Origin: Enterococcus nangangensis
Lineage (GTDB): Bacteria > Bacillota > Bacilli > Lactobacillales > Enterococcaceae
Assembly: GCF_005405245.1 (NCBI RefSeq)
Contig: NZ_BJDR01000001.1
Span: forward strand, 62,001-126,000
Direction of reading: 5' to 3'
DNA: 64,000 nucleotides
Made by a program: the position numbers and the translations under genes. Shown here one piece after another: positions 24,215-33,351 of the stretch; the stretch's first letter is position 1; every line of letters starts with the position of its first letter. A model generated the notes under the pieces. The model saw only the letters and a program-made list of their open reading frames with translations, did not search any database and was not told the origin of the DNA.

Positions 24215-26662
24215 ATGGAAGAACGCTTTAATGTCACAGGCATGAGCTGTGCATCTTGTAGTCAGCGGGTGGAAAAAGTCGCCGGTCAAGTCCCAGGAGT
24301 GGTAAAAGCCAGCGTGAATTTAGCGACGGAAATTTTACAAGTGCAAGTGGAAGATTCTTTTGACTTTCCCAAATTGCAACAAGCTGTTCATGAAGCCGGC
24401 TATGAGGTTTTAACGCCAGAAAAAAGATTTACTTTTCAAATTAAGGGCATGAGTTGTGCCAGCTGTGCCGCGACGATTGAAAAAGCGGTCGCCAAAATGT
24501 CTCAGGTAGAAAATGTTAACGTCAACTTGGCTAGTGAAAAGATGACAGTAGCAGCCCACGCTTTTAGGGATTTTCCACAAGAAGTGGCTGCGGTAGTGCA
24601 AGAGGCCGGCTATGTTGCCGTCCCTTTAACGGATAGTAATTGGGTGTTGCCGCAAGTGAATCACGACAAAGAAATGCAGCAACAAAATTTATGGCGGCGC
24701 TTCATTGCTTCAGCTATTTTTGCGGTACCTTTGTTTTATATTGCGATGGGGCATATGGTGGGTTTACCTTTACCGCAAGTCCTTGATCCGCATCATGCAC
24801 CTGTTACTTTTGTCTTGACGCAATTAGTCTTAGTTTTGCCGGTGCTTTACATCGGGCGAACTTTTTTCACCCATGGCTTTAAAGCGCTAGTCAAAGGTCA
24901 TCCCAATATGGACTCGCTAGTAGCTTTGGGAACTAGCGCCGCGTTTCTTTACAGTTTATATGGAGTGATTATGACTGTAGACGGCAGCCACGAATTTACC
25001 ATGGACTTGTACTTCGAATCGGCAGCAGTGATTTTAACCTTGATTACCTTAGGAAAATTTTTTGAAGCTCGGGCCAAAGGAAAAACTTCAGAGGCCATCA
25101 CGCGCTTACTGGATTTAGCACCAAAAACAGCGCGGGTGGTAAAAAATGGCCAAGAGCAAGTGGTAAAAGTTACGGAGTTAATGCCTGGCGACGAAATTCT
25201 CGTCAAGCCAGGTGAAAGTATTCCCACCGATGGTCTCGTTGTAGCCGGGAGTAGTGCTGTGGATGAATCTTTAATCACCGGTGAAAGTTTGCCGGTGGAA
25301 AAAACAGTTAACAGTCAGGTTGTCGGCGGCAGTTTAAACCAAAAAGGAAGTTTTACTTTCCGGGCCACAGAAGTTGGTGGCGATACGGCCTTAGCTAAAA
25401 TTATTCAGCTGGTGGAAGAAGCGCAGGGTTCTAAAGCCCCCATTGCCCGCTTAGCTGACGAAATTTCGGCAATTTTTGTGCCGGTGGTGATGGCTTTGGC
25501 GATACTAAGTGGTTTAGCTTGGTACTTTTTAGGTCAAGAAAGTTGGGTCTTTGCCTTAACGATTACGATTTCTGTTTTAGTCATTGCCTGTCCTTGTGCC
25601 CTAGGTTTAGCTACACCGACAGCGATTATGGTGGGGAGTGGTAAAGGAGCCGAAAATGGGGTCCTCTTTAAAAATGCCACAGCACTAGAGACGACGAATA
25701 AAATTGATACCATTGTCTTTGATAAGACGGGCACCTTGACGCAAGGAAAACCGGCAGTCACTGACGTAGTAGCATTTAACGGCGCCACGGAAAAAGAAAT
25801 TTTACAATTGGCCGCTAGTTTAGAAAAATATTCTGAACATCCTTTAGCTCAAGCAATTTTGCAACAGGCCCACGAGGAACAGGTAGCCTTAAGTACGGTA
25901 ACTGATTTTGCAGCAATTGCTGGTCGGGGTATCACAGGCCTTTTGGCCGATAAAAAAATTTATTTCGGCAACCAAGCTTTATTCACAGAAGTTGGACTGG
26001 ATGTGAGTGTAGCAGAAAAGGAGCTCAACCGCTTAAGCCGTCTCGGCAAAACGGCGATGCTTTTAGGAAATCATGAAAAATTTTTAGGGATTGTCGCCGT
26101 GAGTGATCCTTTAAAAGCGGAAAGTAAAGAAACCGTCGCCGCTTTACAAAAAGAAAAAGTTGACGTGGTGATGCTGACGGGGGATAATCAAAAAACAGCC
26201 CAAGCGATTGCCCAACAATTAGGAATTACCCAAGTGATTGCAGAAGTCTTGCCGCAAGAAAAATCAGCGGTCATTGCCGATTTACAAGCAAAAGGTCACC
26301 GGGTTGCCATGGTGGGGGACGGCATTAATGATGCGCCAGCGTTAGCTTTAGCTGATGTAGGGATGGCTATTGGTACCGGTACTGATGTTGCTTTAGAGTC
26401 GGCTGATGTCGTCTTAATGCAGGCCAGTTTGACTGGTGTCTTAAAGGCGTTTCGCTTAAGTCGTAAGACAGTGATTAACATTAAAGAAAATCTTTTCTGG
26501 GCCTTTATTTATAATATTATCGGCATTCCAGTAGCGATGGGAATTTTACATCTCTTTGGTGGCCCATTGTTAAACCCCATGTTAGCGGGTGCAGCCATGA
26601 GTTTTAGTTCTGTTTCGGTATTGCTTAATGCTTTGCGTTTAAAAAAATATAAAATGAATTAG
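24215..26662 (+). CDS. copA: Cu(I)-exporting P1B-type ATPase CopA
   Basis: 815 residues; pumps Cu(I) out of the cytoplasm. Two N-terminal heavy-metal domains carry GMSCASC (C12/C15 and C81/C84). Membrane and catalytic motifs follow: the phosphatase loop with TGES, VIACPCALGLATP (CPC metal site), DKTGTLT (phosphorylated Asp), HP in EKYSEHPLAQ, MLTGDNQKTA and MVGDGINDAPALA. The end MSFSSVSVLLNA holds the M-x2-SS motif of Cu(I) pumps. Start ATG 24215 follows AGGGGG. It lies 11 bases after copY and before copZ. Confidence 0.95.
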   Translation: MEERFNVTGMSCASCSQRVEKVAGQVPGVVKASVNLATEILQVQVEDSFDFPKLQQAVHEAGYEVLTPEKRFTFQIKGMSCASCAATIEKAVAKMSQVENVNVNLASEKMTVAAHAFRDFPQEVAAVVQEAGYVAVPLTDSNWVLPQVNHDKEMQQQNLWRRFIASAIFAVPLFYIAMGHMVGLPLPQVLDPHHAPVTFVLTQLVLVLPVLYIGRTFFTHGFKALVKGHPNMDSLVALGTSAAFLYSLYGVIMTVDGSHEFTMDLYFESAAVILTLITLGKFFEARAKGKTSEAITRLLDLAPKTARVVKNGQEQVVKVTELMPGDEILVKPGESIPTDGLVVAGSSAVDESLITGESLPVEKTVNSQVVGGSLNQKGSFTFRATEVGGDTALAKIIQLVEEAQGSKAPIARLADEISAIFVPVVMALAILSGLAWYFLGQESWVFALTITISVLVIACPCALGLATPTAIMVGSGKGAENGVLFKNATALETTNKIDTIVFDKTGTLTQGKPAVTDVVAFNGATEKEILQLAASLEKYSEHPLAQAILQQAHEEQVALSTVTDFAAIAGRGITGLLADKKIYFGNQALFTEVGLDVSVAEKELNRLSRLGKTAMLLGNHEKFLGIVAVSDPLKAESKETVAALQKEKVDVVMLTGDNQKTAQAIAQQLGITQVIAEVLPQEKSAVIADLQAKGHRVAMVGDGINDAPALALADVGMAIGTGTDVALESADVVLMQASLTGVLKAFRLSRKTVINIKENLFWAFIYNIIGIPVAMGILHLFGGPLLNPMLAGAAMSFSSVSVLLNALRLKKYKMN

Positions 26663-26670
26663 GAGCGTTG

Positions 26671-26868
26671 ATGATGGAAAAAGTTTATGAAGTGCAAGGA
26701 ATGAAATGCGATGGTTGTGTGGAAAATGTGACGGAACGTTTTCAAAAAGTAGCTGGCGTTACTGCCGTCAAGGTGAGCTTAGCCGATAAAACAGCAACGG
26801 TCACCGGCACAGCTAGTAAAGAAGATTTAGCAGCGAGCTTAACGGGTACCCATTTCCAATTAGGATAA
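26671..26868 (+). CDS. copZ: Copper chaperone CopZ
   Basis: About 65 residues, a single heavy-metal-associated domain with MKCDGC binding Cu(I), then VENVTERFQKVAGVTAVKVSLADKTATV in the usual ferredoxin-like pattern. It carries copper to CopA and CopY. AGGAG at 26661-26665 serves ATG 26671 or 26674. Third gene of the cop operon; no strong terminator was seen directly after it. Confidence 0.92.
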   Translation: MMEKVYEVQGMKCDGCVENVTERFQKVAGVTAVKVSLADKTATVTGTASKEDLAASLTGTHFQLG

Positions 26869-26911
26869 AAGCGTAACAAAAATAAAAAGAGGGTCATCTT
26901 CTAAAAACTTC

Positions 26912-26941
26912 TTGGAATTTTCAGAAAAAGTGTGCTACACT
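26912..26941 (+). promoter_or_regulatory. Promoter of the YoaK-like gene
   Basis: TTGGAA (26912-26917) and TACACT (26936-26941) are 18 bp apart; a TG pair lies just upstream of the -10. Confidence 0.55.
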
Positions 26942-26981
26942 TTCTCTCGTAAGTTGAAGAAATTTTTAGGGGATGACTTTT

Positions 26982-27689
26982 TTGAATCAATCCTTCCACG
27001 AGAATCGCGCGGTAGGCTTATTGCTTACTTTTGTCGGCGGGGCAATGGATGCGTATACTTACTTCCATTACGATGCATTCGCTTCGGCACAAACTGGTAA
27101 TTTAGTTTTAGCTATTATTCAAGGCAGTGAAGGACAATGGGGCAGTGTTTTAATGAAGCTCATGAGTACCTTGTTTTTCTTTGCCGGGTTGTTGTTAGCC
27201 AAATTTTTAATTCAGTTTTTCCGTCAGAAGAAAATTCATTACTGGCGCTTGTACGTTTTATTTTATGAGACCTTGATTTTCTTTGTTTTATCTTTACCAA
27301 AAATTAATCAGCATCCGGTTTTAGTGACGGTGGTGATTGCTTTTACCGCCTCTATTCAGTGGATTACCTTTGATAAGATTAACGGACTGGCCTACACGAA
27401 TTTATTTACGACGGGAAATTTAAAAGGCATGGTGACAAATTTTTACGATTATGCGGTGGTGAAAGTGCCTGGGGCTAAAGAAAAATTTTTCCATTTTCTC
27501 AGTGTTGTACTAGCCTTTCTTGGAGGCGCGATTGCTTCGGTAGCCTGTTGCCACTGGCTGGACCGTTATGCGTTGTTATTGCCTGCTTTTGTCTTATTAT
27601 GGTTAGCCTTGTCAGAATCTTATTTCACTTGGCGCTTTTTCAAAGGTGACGGTCAACAATTATTGGAACAAACCGCGGAAAAAAATTAA
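26982..27689 (+). CDS. YoaK/DUF1275 family membrane protein
   Basis: About 235 residues with six predicted membrane segments. The N-terminal signature of DUF1275 is clear: LLLTFVGGAMDAYTYFHYDAF followed by SAQTGNLVLAIIQG (T-G-N-x-V). Function is unknown in the family. TTG 26982 is preferred because AGGGGA (26968-26973) fits it; ATG 26973 sits almost on top of that site but cannot be excluded. A long perfect terminator hairpin follows. Confidence 0.85.
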   Translation: MNQSFHENRAVGLLLTFVGGAMDAYTYFHYDAFASAQTGNLVLAIIQGSEGQWGSVLMKLMSTLFFFAGLLLAKFLIQFFRQKKIHYWRLYVLFYETLIFFVLSLPKINQHPVLVTVVIAFTASIQWITFDKINGLAYTNLFTTGNLKGMVTNFYDYAVVKVPGAKEKFFHFLSVVLAFLGGAIASVACCHWLDRYALLLPAFVLLWLALSESYFTWRFFKGDGQQLLEQTAEKN

Positions 27690-27747
27690 AAAATTGCGGA
27701 GTAGCGCTGTCTGTTAAGTAAGGGCAGGAACTACTCCGCAATTTTTA
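27687..27747. terminator. Bidirectional terminator with long stem
   Basis: AAAATTGCGGAGTAG pairs with CTACTCCGCAATTTT around a loop of about 25 bases, with A/T runs on both sides. It serves the YoaK-like gene (+) and the HD gene (-). Confidence 0.88.
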
Positions 27748-28308
27748 TTTTTCTAGCTTCTTTTGGGTCTCGGCATCTAATTGTGCCCGCAGTTGTTGCA
27801 AGAGAGGATCATTAAAAAATTTTTTTCCATAACTTAAATTAAACGCATAAGAAAAGTCTGGAGGATTGCTTCCTTGGTTGTGTTGGATAATTGTTTCAGC
27901 TTTGTCTAAAGCTTTAATTAGGTGGGCTTCGGGTGTAGCGTCGTGATTATAGGCTGTGAATAGTTCCAAGTAATGCTTCTGTTGCGCAATAGGTAAAGAA
28001 GCGATTAATTCCTGAAAGGCAGCTTCTTCATCTCGGACTTTAACCGTAGCATCAGGCTTTAAATAAGCGGAGATGTCACCAGTGAGACACTCTGCTAAAT
28101 CGTGAATCAAAGCCATCTCCAGTGCTTTTTGGGGATGAACTTCTGGAAAATAAGGAAGCAGGCAACTAGTGAGTAGCGCTAAACGAAAAGAATGTTCAGC
28201 GGTGTCTTCTTGTTGTCCATTACTAAGCCACGCGGTGCGTAGCGTTTTTTTTAAACCTTCACAATTTTTAATAAAGGTTAGAATACCCAATAAATTTTCT
28301 TCAGCCAT
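27745..28308 (-). CDS. HD-domain hydrolase (YfbR/HDDC2-like)
   Basis: 187 residues. The HD metal site is visible as H in DTAEHSFRLALL, HD in ALIHDLAECLTGDI and D in LIKALDKAETIIQH, the pattern of YfbR-type 5'-deoxynucleotidases and the HDDC2 group. It therefore probably hydrolyses nucleoside monophosphates; the precise substrate is not shown. GGAGGTTCC precedes the ATG. It stands alone between a shared terminator and a divergent promoter. Confidence 0.82.
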   Translation of the reverse strand: MAEENLLGILTFIKNCEGLKKTLRTAWLSNGQQEDTAEHSFRLALLTSCLLPYFPEVHPQKALEMALIHDLAECLTGDISAYLKPDATVKVRDEEAAFQELIASLPIAQQKHYLELFTAYNHDATPEAHLIKALDKAETIIQHNQGSNPPDFSYAFNLSYGKKFFNDPLLQQLRAQLDAETQKKLEK

Positions 28309-28388
28309 AAGGAACCTCCAACGATTTTGTTAGCTTCACTCTACCGCTTTTTTTCTTTTTTGCCTAGGAAAAATTCTAAGAAGAAGAC

Positions 28389-28443
28389 TTGTTTTTTTAC
28401 GCGATTCGCTGTAAAGTAAAATGGATTTGAGAGAAGTTCTCAA
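28389..28443 (+). promoter_or_regulatory. Promoter and palindrome before the DUF1858/DUF438 pair
   Basis: TTGTTT (28389-28394) and TAAAGT (28412-28417) are 17 bp apart. Ten bases later lies TTGAGA-N5-TCTCAA (28427-28443), a symmetric site between promoter and ribosome site that could bind a repressor. Confidence 0.55.
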
Positions 28444-28458
28444 TTAGGAGGGAGCTAC

Positions 28459-28692
28459 ATGGCAAAAATTTTAGATTTAAATGATTCCGTCTATACGTTG
28501 GTCCAAACTTATCCTGAAGTAAAAGAACATCTCGTTGCTTTAGGTTTTAAAGATATTCAAAATCCTGGCATCTTAAATACGATGGGGCGTTACGTGACAA
28601 TTCCTAAAGGTGCCCGCATGAAGAAAAAAGATTTAACCGCAATTATTCGTTACTTTGAAGCGCAAGGCTTCACGGTGAAAGGAGCCGACTAA
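28459..28692 (+). CDS. DUF1858-family protein
   Basis: 77 residues. The pattern LDLNDSVYTLVQTYPEVKEHLVALGF with NTMGRYVTIPKGARMK and a C-terminal helix ending FEAQGF is typical of DUF1858, a small domain related to the N-terminus of iron-sulfur repair proteins (ScdA/RIC). It overlaps the next gene by one base (TAATGG) and is almost always paired with DUF438 proteins. AGGAGGGAG gives the ribosome site. Confidence 0.82.
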   Translation: MAKILDLNDSVYTLVQTYPEVKEHLVALGFKDIQNPGILNTMGRYVTIPKGARMKKKDLTAIIRYFEAQGFTVKGAD

Positions 28693-30011
28693 TGGATCAA
28701 ACCTCTTATGCACGTCAAAAGAAAATTGTCGAGATTTTAAAATTATTACATGAAGGTGGCGAGTTTGAAGAAGCCAAACGCCTCTTTAATGAATCTTTCG
28801 ACGGGGTAGACGTTACCGAAATTACTGCTGCGGAACGAGAATTGATTCAAAGTGGCTTGAACCCTTCAGAAATTCAACGCTTATGTAACGTTCATGCCGC
28901 AGTATTTAAAGGTTCCATTACGGATATTCATCGTTCCAACTATGAGCATGAACAACCAGGACATCCCGTGCATACTTTAAAATTGGAAAATCGGGTCATT
29001 CAATCTTTAATTGATGATGAACTGCGGGATACTTTTAAAAAAATGGAAAAAGGCGATTGGAGTCAACGGGAACGCCTCTTGACAGCTTTAAAAGATTTAC
29101 TCCAAATTGATAAGCACTACGCCCGCAAAGAGACGTTAATCTTTTCTTATATGGAACAATATGGCATCTCTGCTCCGCCTAAAGTGATGTGGGGAGTTGA
29201 TGACCGAGTACGGGAACAAATTAAGGCAGTGATTACTTATCTGTCTTCCCCAAAAGCCGCCATTAATCCACTGCGGGAATTATTGGAAGACGCCTTAACG
29301 GAAATCGAAGAGATGATTTTTAAAGAAGAAGAAATCATGATTCCTATGACTTTGGACGTCTTTAGCTTAAAAGATTGGGAAAAAATTGCCCGCGATTCAG
29401 CCGACATTGGTTACGCCTTTATTCCAGAACCACTGCCGTATAAAGCCAGTGTAGCTGGTCTAGCTAAAGAAGCGGAACATGAAGCAGAGCGCCAAGAAAA
29501 AATTCAACGGGCTAAAATGTCCACAGAAGCGATTCAAGAAAGTTTAACCACCGGCGAAGTTGCCGCACCTGAAAAACATTACGATTGGGAAGAAGCGGTG
29601 AATACTGCGGAACAATTAGTTTTTCCCACGGGCTTACTAAAATATCAAGAACTCTTAGCAATTTTCCAAGTGCTCCCGGTGGACTTAACTTTCGTTGACA
29701 GTAACGATGTGGTACGTTTCTATTCTGAAGGTAAGCATCGCGTCTTTCCACGGACTAAATCTGTAGTTGGACGGGAAGTCGTCAATTGTCATCCACCAAA
29801 GAGTATGCATATCGTGGAAAAAATTCTCACTGACTTTAAAGAAGGAACGCGGGATGTCGCTGACTTCTGGTTTGAAATGCGGGGGAAGAAAATTTATATC
29901 CGCTACTTTGCTTTACGGGATGATAATAATCAATATTTAGGTTGTTTAGAAGTGACGCAAGAAATTACCGAAATTCAAGCTTTAGATGGACAAAAACGTT
30001 TATTAGACTAA
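28692..30011 (+). CDS. DUF438 protein with hemerythrin-like and PAS domains
   Basis: 439 residues. The N-terminal DUF438 domain (QKKIVEILKLLHEGGEFEEAK, ELIQSGLNPSEIQRLCNVHAA) precedes a hemerythrin-like four-helix bundle with metal-ligand candidates H in HEQPGHPVHTLKLEN, HYARKETLIF and KEEEIMIPM. The C-terminal ~120 residues form a PAS domain (DLTFVDSNDVVRFYSEGKHRVF, VVGREVVNCHPPKSMHIVEKI). Such proteins may sense oxygen or nitric oxide through a di-iron centre. Translationally coupled to the DUF1858 gene. Confidence 0.88.
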   Translation: MDQTSYARQKKIVEILKLLHEGGEFEEAKRLFNESFDGVDVTEITAAERELIQSGLNPSEIQRLCNVHAAVFKGSITDIHRSNYEHEQPGHPVHTLKLENRVIQSLIDDELRDTFKKMEKGDWSQRERLLTALKDLLQIDKHYARKETLIFSYMEQYGISAPPKVMWGVDDRVREQIKAVITYLSSPKAAINPLRELLEDALTEIEEMIFKEEEIMIPMTLDVFSLKDWEKIARDSADIGYAFIPEPLPYKASVAGLAKEAEHEAERQEKIQRAKMSTEAIQESLTTGEVAAPEKHYDWEEAVNTAEQLVFPTGLLKYQELLAIFQVLPVDLTFVDSNDVVRFYSEGKHRVFPRTKSVVGREVVNCHPPKSMHIVEKILTDFKEGTRDVADFWFEMRGKKIYIRYFALRDDNNQYLGCLEVTQEITEIQALDGQKRLLD

Positions 30012-30013
30012 AG

Positions 30014-30048
30014 AAAAAAGTTGTAGCGCATCCGCTACAACTTTTTTT
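30014..30048. terminator. Bidirectional terminator
   Basis: AAAAAAGTTGTAGCG and CGCTACAACTTTTTTT form a perfect stem around CATC. It serves the DUF438 gene and the convergent YitT gene, whose stop overlaps it. Confidence 0.92.
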
Positions 30049-30871
30049 AACCGGCAAAGCGTGTACCTAAAACATTTTGGGCGTCCATCACCACGACAAA
30101 AGCCTGCGGGTCGACAGCATGGACAATTTTTTTCAGGGTCAAGACCTCGTTATCTTCCACGACCACAAAAAGTACGCGTTGGTTTTGGTGACTGAAGCTA
30201 CCTTCCCCCGTAAAAAACGTACCGTTGCGGGCTAAATCTTTTTCTAATGCACTGGAAATCGCAGTGACTTGTGGCGAAATAATTAAAACTGACTTCCGTG
30301 GTTTGGCACCTTCTGAAATGTAGGCGATGGCTTTGGCCCCCACCACGACCGAAATAATTGTTAGACACATTTTTTCAAAGCCAATCACTAAGCCAGAAGG
30401 TAAAATCACCATCAGATCAGTGGCTAAAATCACGGCGCTTTTAGAAAGACCGAATTTGACGTTCAAAATTTCGGCAATAATCGTACTCCCAGCCGAAGTC
30501 CCGCCCCCTTGATAGATAATGCCAATGCCCGCCCCCATAAAAAGACCCGCTGCTAAGGGCGCCAGAATCGGGGTGATGAAGGTGTAAGGATAGGGCGCCA
30601 GAAGACTTAAAAAAAGACTATTACAAAGAATGACAAATAAAGTCTTGAAAAGAATAATTTTTTTTAGAAATTTTAAACCTAGTAAAAAAAGTAAACCGTT
30701 CAGGATAAAGCTAGTGACGGCGGTGGGGATATTAAATAAATAATAGCTCATCATGGTGAGCCCCGGCACGCCACCTTCTCCTAGGTGGTTACTAACAGCA
30801 AACGTATTGACGGAAATAGCGGTAAGTAGACTGCCTAAAACCAAAAGGCTGTAGGCTTTCACATTTTTCAT
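30047..30871 (-). CDS. YitT-family membrane protein (DUF161 + DUF2179)
   Basis: 274 residues: five to six membrane segments in the first ~190 residues (LLVLGSLLTAISVNTFAV, then LGEGGVPGLTMMSYYLFNIP and GIGIIYQGGGTSAGSTIIAEIL) followed by a cytoplasmic DUF2179 domain (VLIISPQVTAISSALEKDL, GSFSHQNQRVLFVVVEDNE). Function is unknown. It follows a small membrane protein gene by 13 bases and is probably co-transcribed with it. Confidence 0.88.
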   Translation of the reverse strand: MKNVKAYSLLVLGSLLTAISVNTFAVSNHLGEGGVPGLTMMSYYLFNIPTAVTSFILNGLLFLLGLKFLKKIILFKTLFVILCNSLFLSLLAPYPYTFITPILAPLAAGLFMGAGIGIIYQGGGTSAGSTIIAEILNVKFGLSKSAVILATDLMVILPSGLVIGFEKMCLTIISVVVGAKAIAYISEGAKPRKSVLIISPQVTAISSALEKDLARNGTFFTGEGSFSHQNQRVLFVVVEDNEVLTLKKIVHAVDPQAFVVVMDAQNVLGTRFAG

Positions 30872-30884
30872 GAGAACCTTCCTT

Positions 30885-31118
30885 TTATTTTTTCTTTTTA
30901 TTCAATTGACCCACTGCTTTTTTAGGCGCTTGAGTGGCGTCTTCATGCACTTTTTTGTCGTACCTTAAAATATCTAGTAAATCGTAAAGGACAAAAGCTA
31001 CGGCAATAACGATTAAAGCAATGGTGACTATCTTGCTGGGAATAAAATTGAACTGCAGCTGGATTAAAGCTAAGAAATAAATGATTAAGCGTACAGCTGT
31101 AAATGTTTTTTTGGACAT
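30885..31118 (-). CDS. Small membrane protein of unknown function (77 aa)
   Basis: 77 residues with two hydrophobic segments (VRLIIYFLALIQLQFNFI and IVTIALIVIAVAFVLYDLL) and a strongly basic C-terminal tail (QLNKKKK). Resembles small uncharacterised two-segment membrane proteins of lactic cocci; I do not assign a family. AAAGGAG precedes the ATG. It is the first gene of a two-gene unit with the YitT gene. Confidence 0.72.
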   Translation of the reverse strand: MSKKTFTAVRLIIYFLALIQLQFNFIPSKIVTIALIVIAVAFVLYDLLDILRYDKKVHEDATQAPKKAVGQLNKKKK

Positions 31119-31286
31119 GATTTTAACTCCTTTAGGGGATTGCGAGAACTCCTTTTATTTTAGCGAATTAAAATATTTTTACAAGGTCTATGAGAAATAA
31201 CAGAAAGTTTGGCAAAAGAGTAGTAACTCAGCGGGATGTTTGATACAATGTTAAAGGTAAAATAGGACAAAAGGAGATTTTTATTC

Positions 31287-31850
31287 ATGATTGCAGCAAG
31301 TGATTTAAAAGCCGGCATGACTTTTTTGCAAGGCGACAAATTGATTAAAGTTTTAGAAGCATCGCACCATAAACCAGGTAAAGGAAATACTGTGATGCGG
31401 ATGAAATTAAAAGACGTCCGTAACGGTGGGGTAGTAGATACTACTTTCCGTCCTGAAGAAAAATTTGAACAAGCCATGATTGAAACCAAAACAGTACAAT
31501 ATTTGTACTCTATGGACGATACCGCCTACTTCATGGATTTAGAAACATATGAACAATACGAAATTCCCGTTGATGCCGTAGCTAATGAATTGAAATTCGT
31601 TTTAGAAAACATGGAAGTAAAAATTCAATTCTTCGGTTCAGAAGTAATCGGTGTACAATTACCATCAACCGTTATCTTGCAAGTAACAGAAACGCAACCT
31701 TCCATTAAAGGGGCAACAGTGACCGGTTCTGGTAAACCAGCAACGATGGAAACTGGCTTAGTAGTTAACGTTCCTGACTTTATTTCTACGGGTGAATATT
31801 TAGAAATTAATACTGCTGAAGGTACGTATTCTAAACGGGCAACAAAATAA
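31287..31850 (+). CDS. efp: Elongation factor P
   Basis: 187 residues, 185-190 being standard. EF-P relieves ribosomes stalled at polyproline. The KOW-like domain I contains the modified lysine tip [10 protein letters not shown] with K32, the residue that carries 5-aminopentanol in Bacillus. The OB domains end with the signature [31 protein letters not shown]. An AAGGAG site precedes the ATG. Monocistronic, closed by two terminators. Confidence 0.97.
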   Translation: MIAASDLKAGMTFLQGDKLIKVLEASHHKPGKGNTVMRMKLKDVRNGGVVDTTFRPEEKFEQAMIETKTVQYLYSMDDTAYFMDLETYEQYEIPVDAVANELKFVLENMEVKIQFFGSEVIGVQLPSTVILQVTETQPSIKGATVTGSGKPATMETGLVVNVPDFISTGEYLEINTAEGTYSKRATK

Positions 31851-31861
31851 TGATCAGTGCT

Positions 31862-31933
31862 GCCTTCCTTATTTAAGGGAAGGCGGTGTTTTAAAAAAGG
31901 AGTCTGACAAAAATTTTGTCAGACTCCTTTTTT
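31862..31933 (+). terminator. Two hairpins after efp, second shared with truA
   Basis: GCCTTCC/GGGAAGGC (31862-31884) followed by TGTTTT, then a perfect AAAAAAGGAGTCTGAC / GTCAGACTCCTTTTTT stem at 31893-31933 that works in both directions. Confidence 0.9.
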
Positions 31934-31961
31934 CACATAAACGGTGTAACAGCAACTTTTT

Positions 31962-32702
31962 TTAATCATAATAAACTTCATCGAGAAAGAGACCTTGGGC
32001 GGGGACTGTCTCACCGGCTTGGCTGCGGACTTTTTGGTGGAAAACTTCATCGATGATACTGATTTCTTTTGCACCTTGGCCGATAGCTAACAGTGTGCCG
32101 ACTAAAATTCGCACCATCTTGTGTAAAAAGCCATCGCCAACAAAGGTAAAGTGAAGCAGTGGTCCTTCTTTTGCAATCGTAATGCTTTCAATGGTGCGAA
32201 TGGTGGATTTTTTCGTTTTCTTTAAGGCTGAGAAACCTTGGAAGTCGTGGGTACCTAATAATTTTTTACAAGCGGCTTCCATCAAGGCCAGGTCAAGTTC
32301 TTCTGGCATGTGGTAGCTATAATTTTTTTCAAAAGCTGAAGGAACTTCTTGATTCCAGACGAAGTAACTATATTTTTTACCGGTGGCATTGTAACGAGCG
32401 TGAAAACGCTCCGGTACCTCGATTAATTCTTTCACGACAATGTCTTGAGGGAGATAGCGATTCAAAAAAGTGCGCATCGCTGGTAAAGAAAGTTCACTTG
32501 TCGTTTTAAAATTAGCAATTTGATTTCTGGCGTGGGTCCCACCATCCGTGCGTCCGGAGCCGTTAATTTCGGTGGATACGCCAGTCATCTGTTTTAAAAT
32601 ATTTTCAATTTTTCCTTGAATCGTTTTATCGGAATCCCCCAGCTTTTGCCAGCCGAGGTAACGGGTACCATCATATTCAATCGTCATTTTAATATTGCGC
32701 AT
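31962..32702 (-). CDS. truA: tRNA pseudouridine(38-40) synthase TruA
   Basis: 246 residues, normal for TruA, which isomerises uridines 38-40 of tRNA anticodon stems. Opening MTIEYDGTRYLGWQ and catalytic GSGRTDGGTHARNQ (Asp53) are diagnostic; later motifs are FHARYNATGKKYSYF and FLHKMVRILVGTL. It follows rlmH by 12 bases on the same strand, so the two RNA-modification genes are likely co-transcribed. Confidence 0.96.
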   Translation of the reverse strand: MRNIKMTIEYDGTRYLGWQKLGDSDKTIQGKIENILKQMTGVSTEINGSGRTDGGTHARNQIANFKTTSELSLPAMRTFLNRYLPQDIVVKELIEVPERFHARYNATGKKYSYFVWNQEVPSAFEKNYSYHMPEELDLALMEAACKKLLGTHDFQGFSALKKTKKSTIRTIESITIAKEGPLLHFTFVGDGFLHKMVRILVGTLLAIGQGAKEISIIDEVFHQKVRSQAGETVPAQGLFLDEVYYD

Positions 32703-32714
32703 CGTCTTGCTCCT

Positions 32715-33194
32715 TTATTTATGATAAGGTTCGTGGTTGTTAATGCGAAAGCTGCGGTAAATTTGTTCCGTCAAAATTAAACGCATTAATTGGTGAGGAT
32801 AAGTCATTTTGCCAAAAGAGATGAGGGTATTGGCACGTTTTAAAACAGCAGGACTTAACCCTAACGAGCCGCCAATGACAAAAACAAAGTTGGAGTGTCC
32901 TTGAACTGTGAGGCGCTCCAGTTCGGCGGCAAAAGCTTCACTACTGCGTTCCGTTCCTTCAAGAGCTAGGGCAAAGACATAATCCGTGTCACGAATTTTA
33001 TTTAAAAGGCGTTCCCCTTCTTTTTCTTTTACTTGCTCCATTTGGGCTGGACTTAAATTTTCTGGTGCTTTTTCATCGGGGACTTCAATTATTTCAAATT
33101 TAGTGTAGGCGCCTAAGCGTTTGGCGTACTCGTTAATGCCCAAGACGAGATATTTTTCTTTTAGTTTGCCCACGGTTAAGATTTTAATTTGCAT
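32715..33194 (-). CDS. rlmH: 23S rRNA m3-pseudouridine1915 methyltransferase RlmH
   Basis: 159 residues, the exact family length. RlmH is a SPOUT methyltransferase acting on helix 69 of 23S rRNA. Diagnostic parts are [25 protein letters not shown], the SAM-knot [10 protein letters not shown], and the end [30 protein letters not shown] (here [13 protein letters not shown]). Divergent from htrA, a neighbourhood also seen in related cocci. Confidence 0.96.
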   Translation of the reverse strand: MQIKILTVGKLKEKYLVLGINEYAKRLGAYTKFEIIEVPDEKAPENLSPAQMEQVKEKEGERLLNKIRDTDYVFALALEGTERSSEAFAAELERLTVQGHSNFVFVIGGSLGLSPAVLKRANTLISFGKMTYPHQLMRLILTEQIYRSFRINNHEPYHK

Positions 33195-33276
33195 GGTTTG
33201 ACCTCTTCATTTTTCTTTCATCACTACGTCTAACTATAGAGAATAAGTTCAAGAAGATAAAGCAATTTTACAAAAG

Positions 33277-33295
33277 TTTCTTCATATTTTCTTCA
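33277..33295 (+). promoter_or_regulatory. 11-bp-phased direct repeat upstream of htrA
   Basis: TTTCTTCA occurs at 33277-33284 and 33288-33295, one helical turn apart, about 90 bp before the htrA start and upstream of possible -10 sequences near 33307-33318. The geometry is that of an OmpR-class response regulator site. Confidence 0.45.
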
Positions 33296-33351
33296 AAGCT
33301 CTCCAGTAGACTGTAAATGAATCAAGTGAGATACTTAATTAAAGGATTAAA

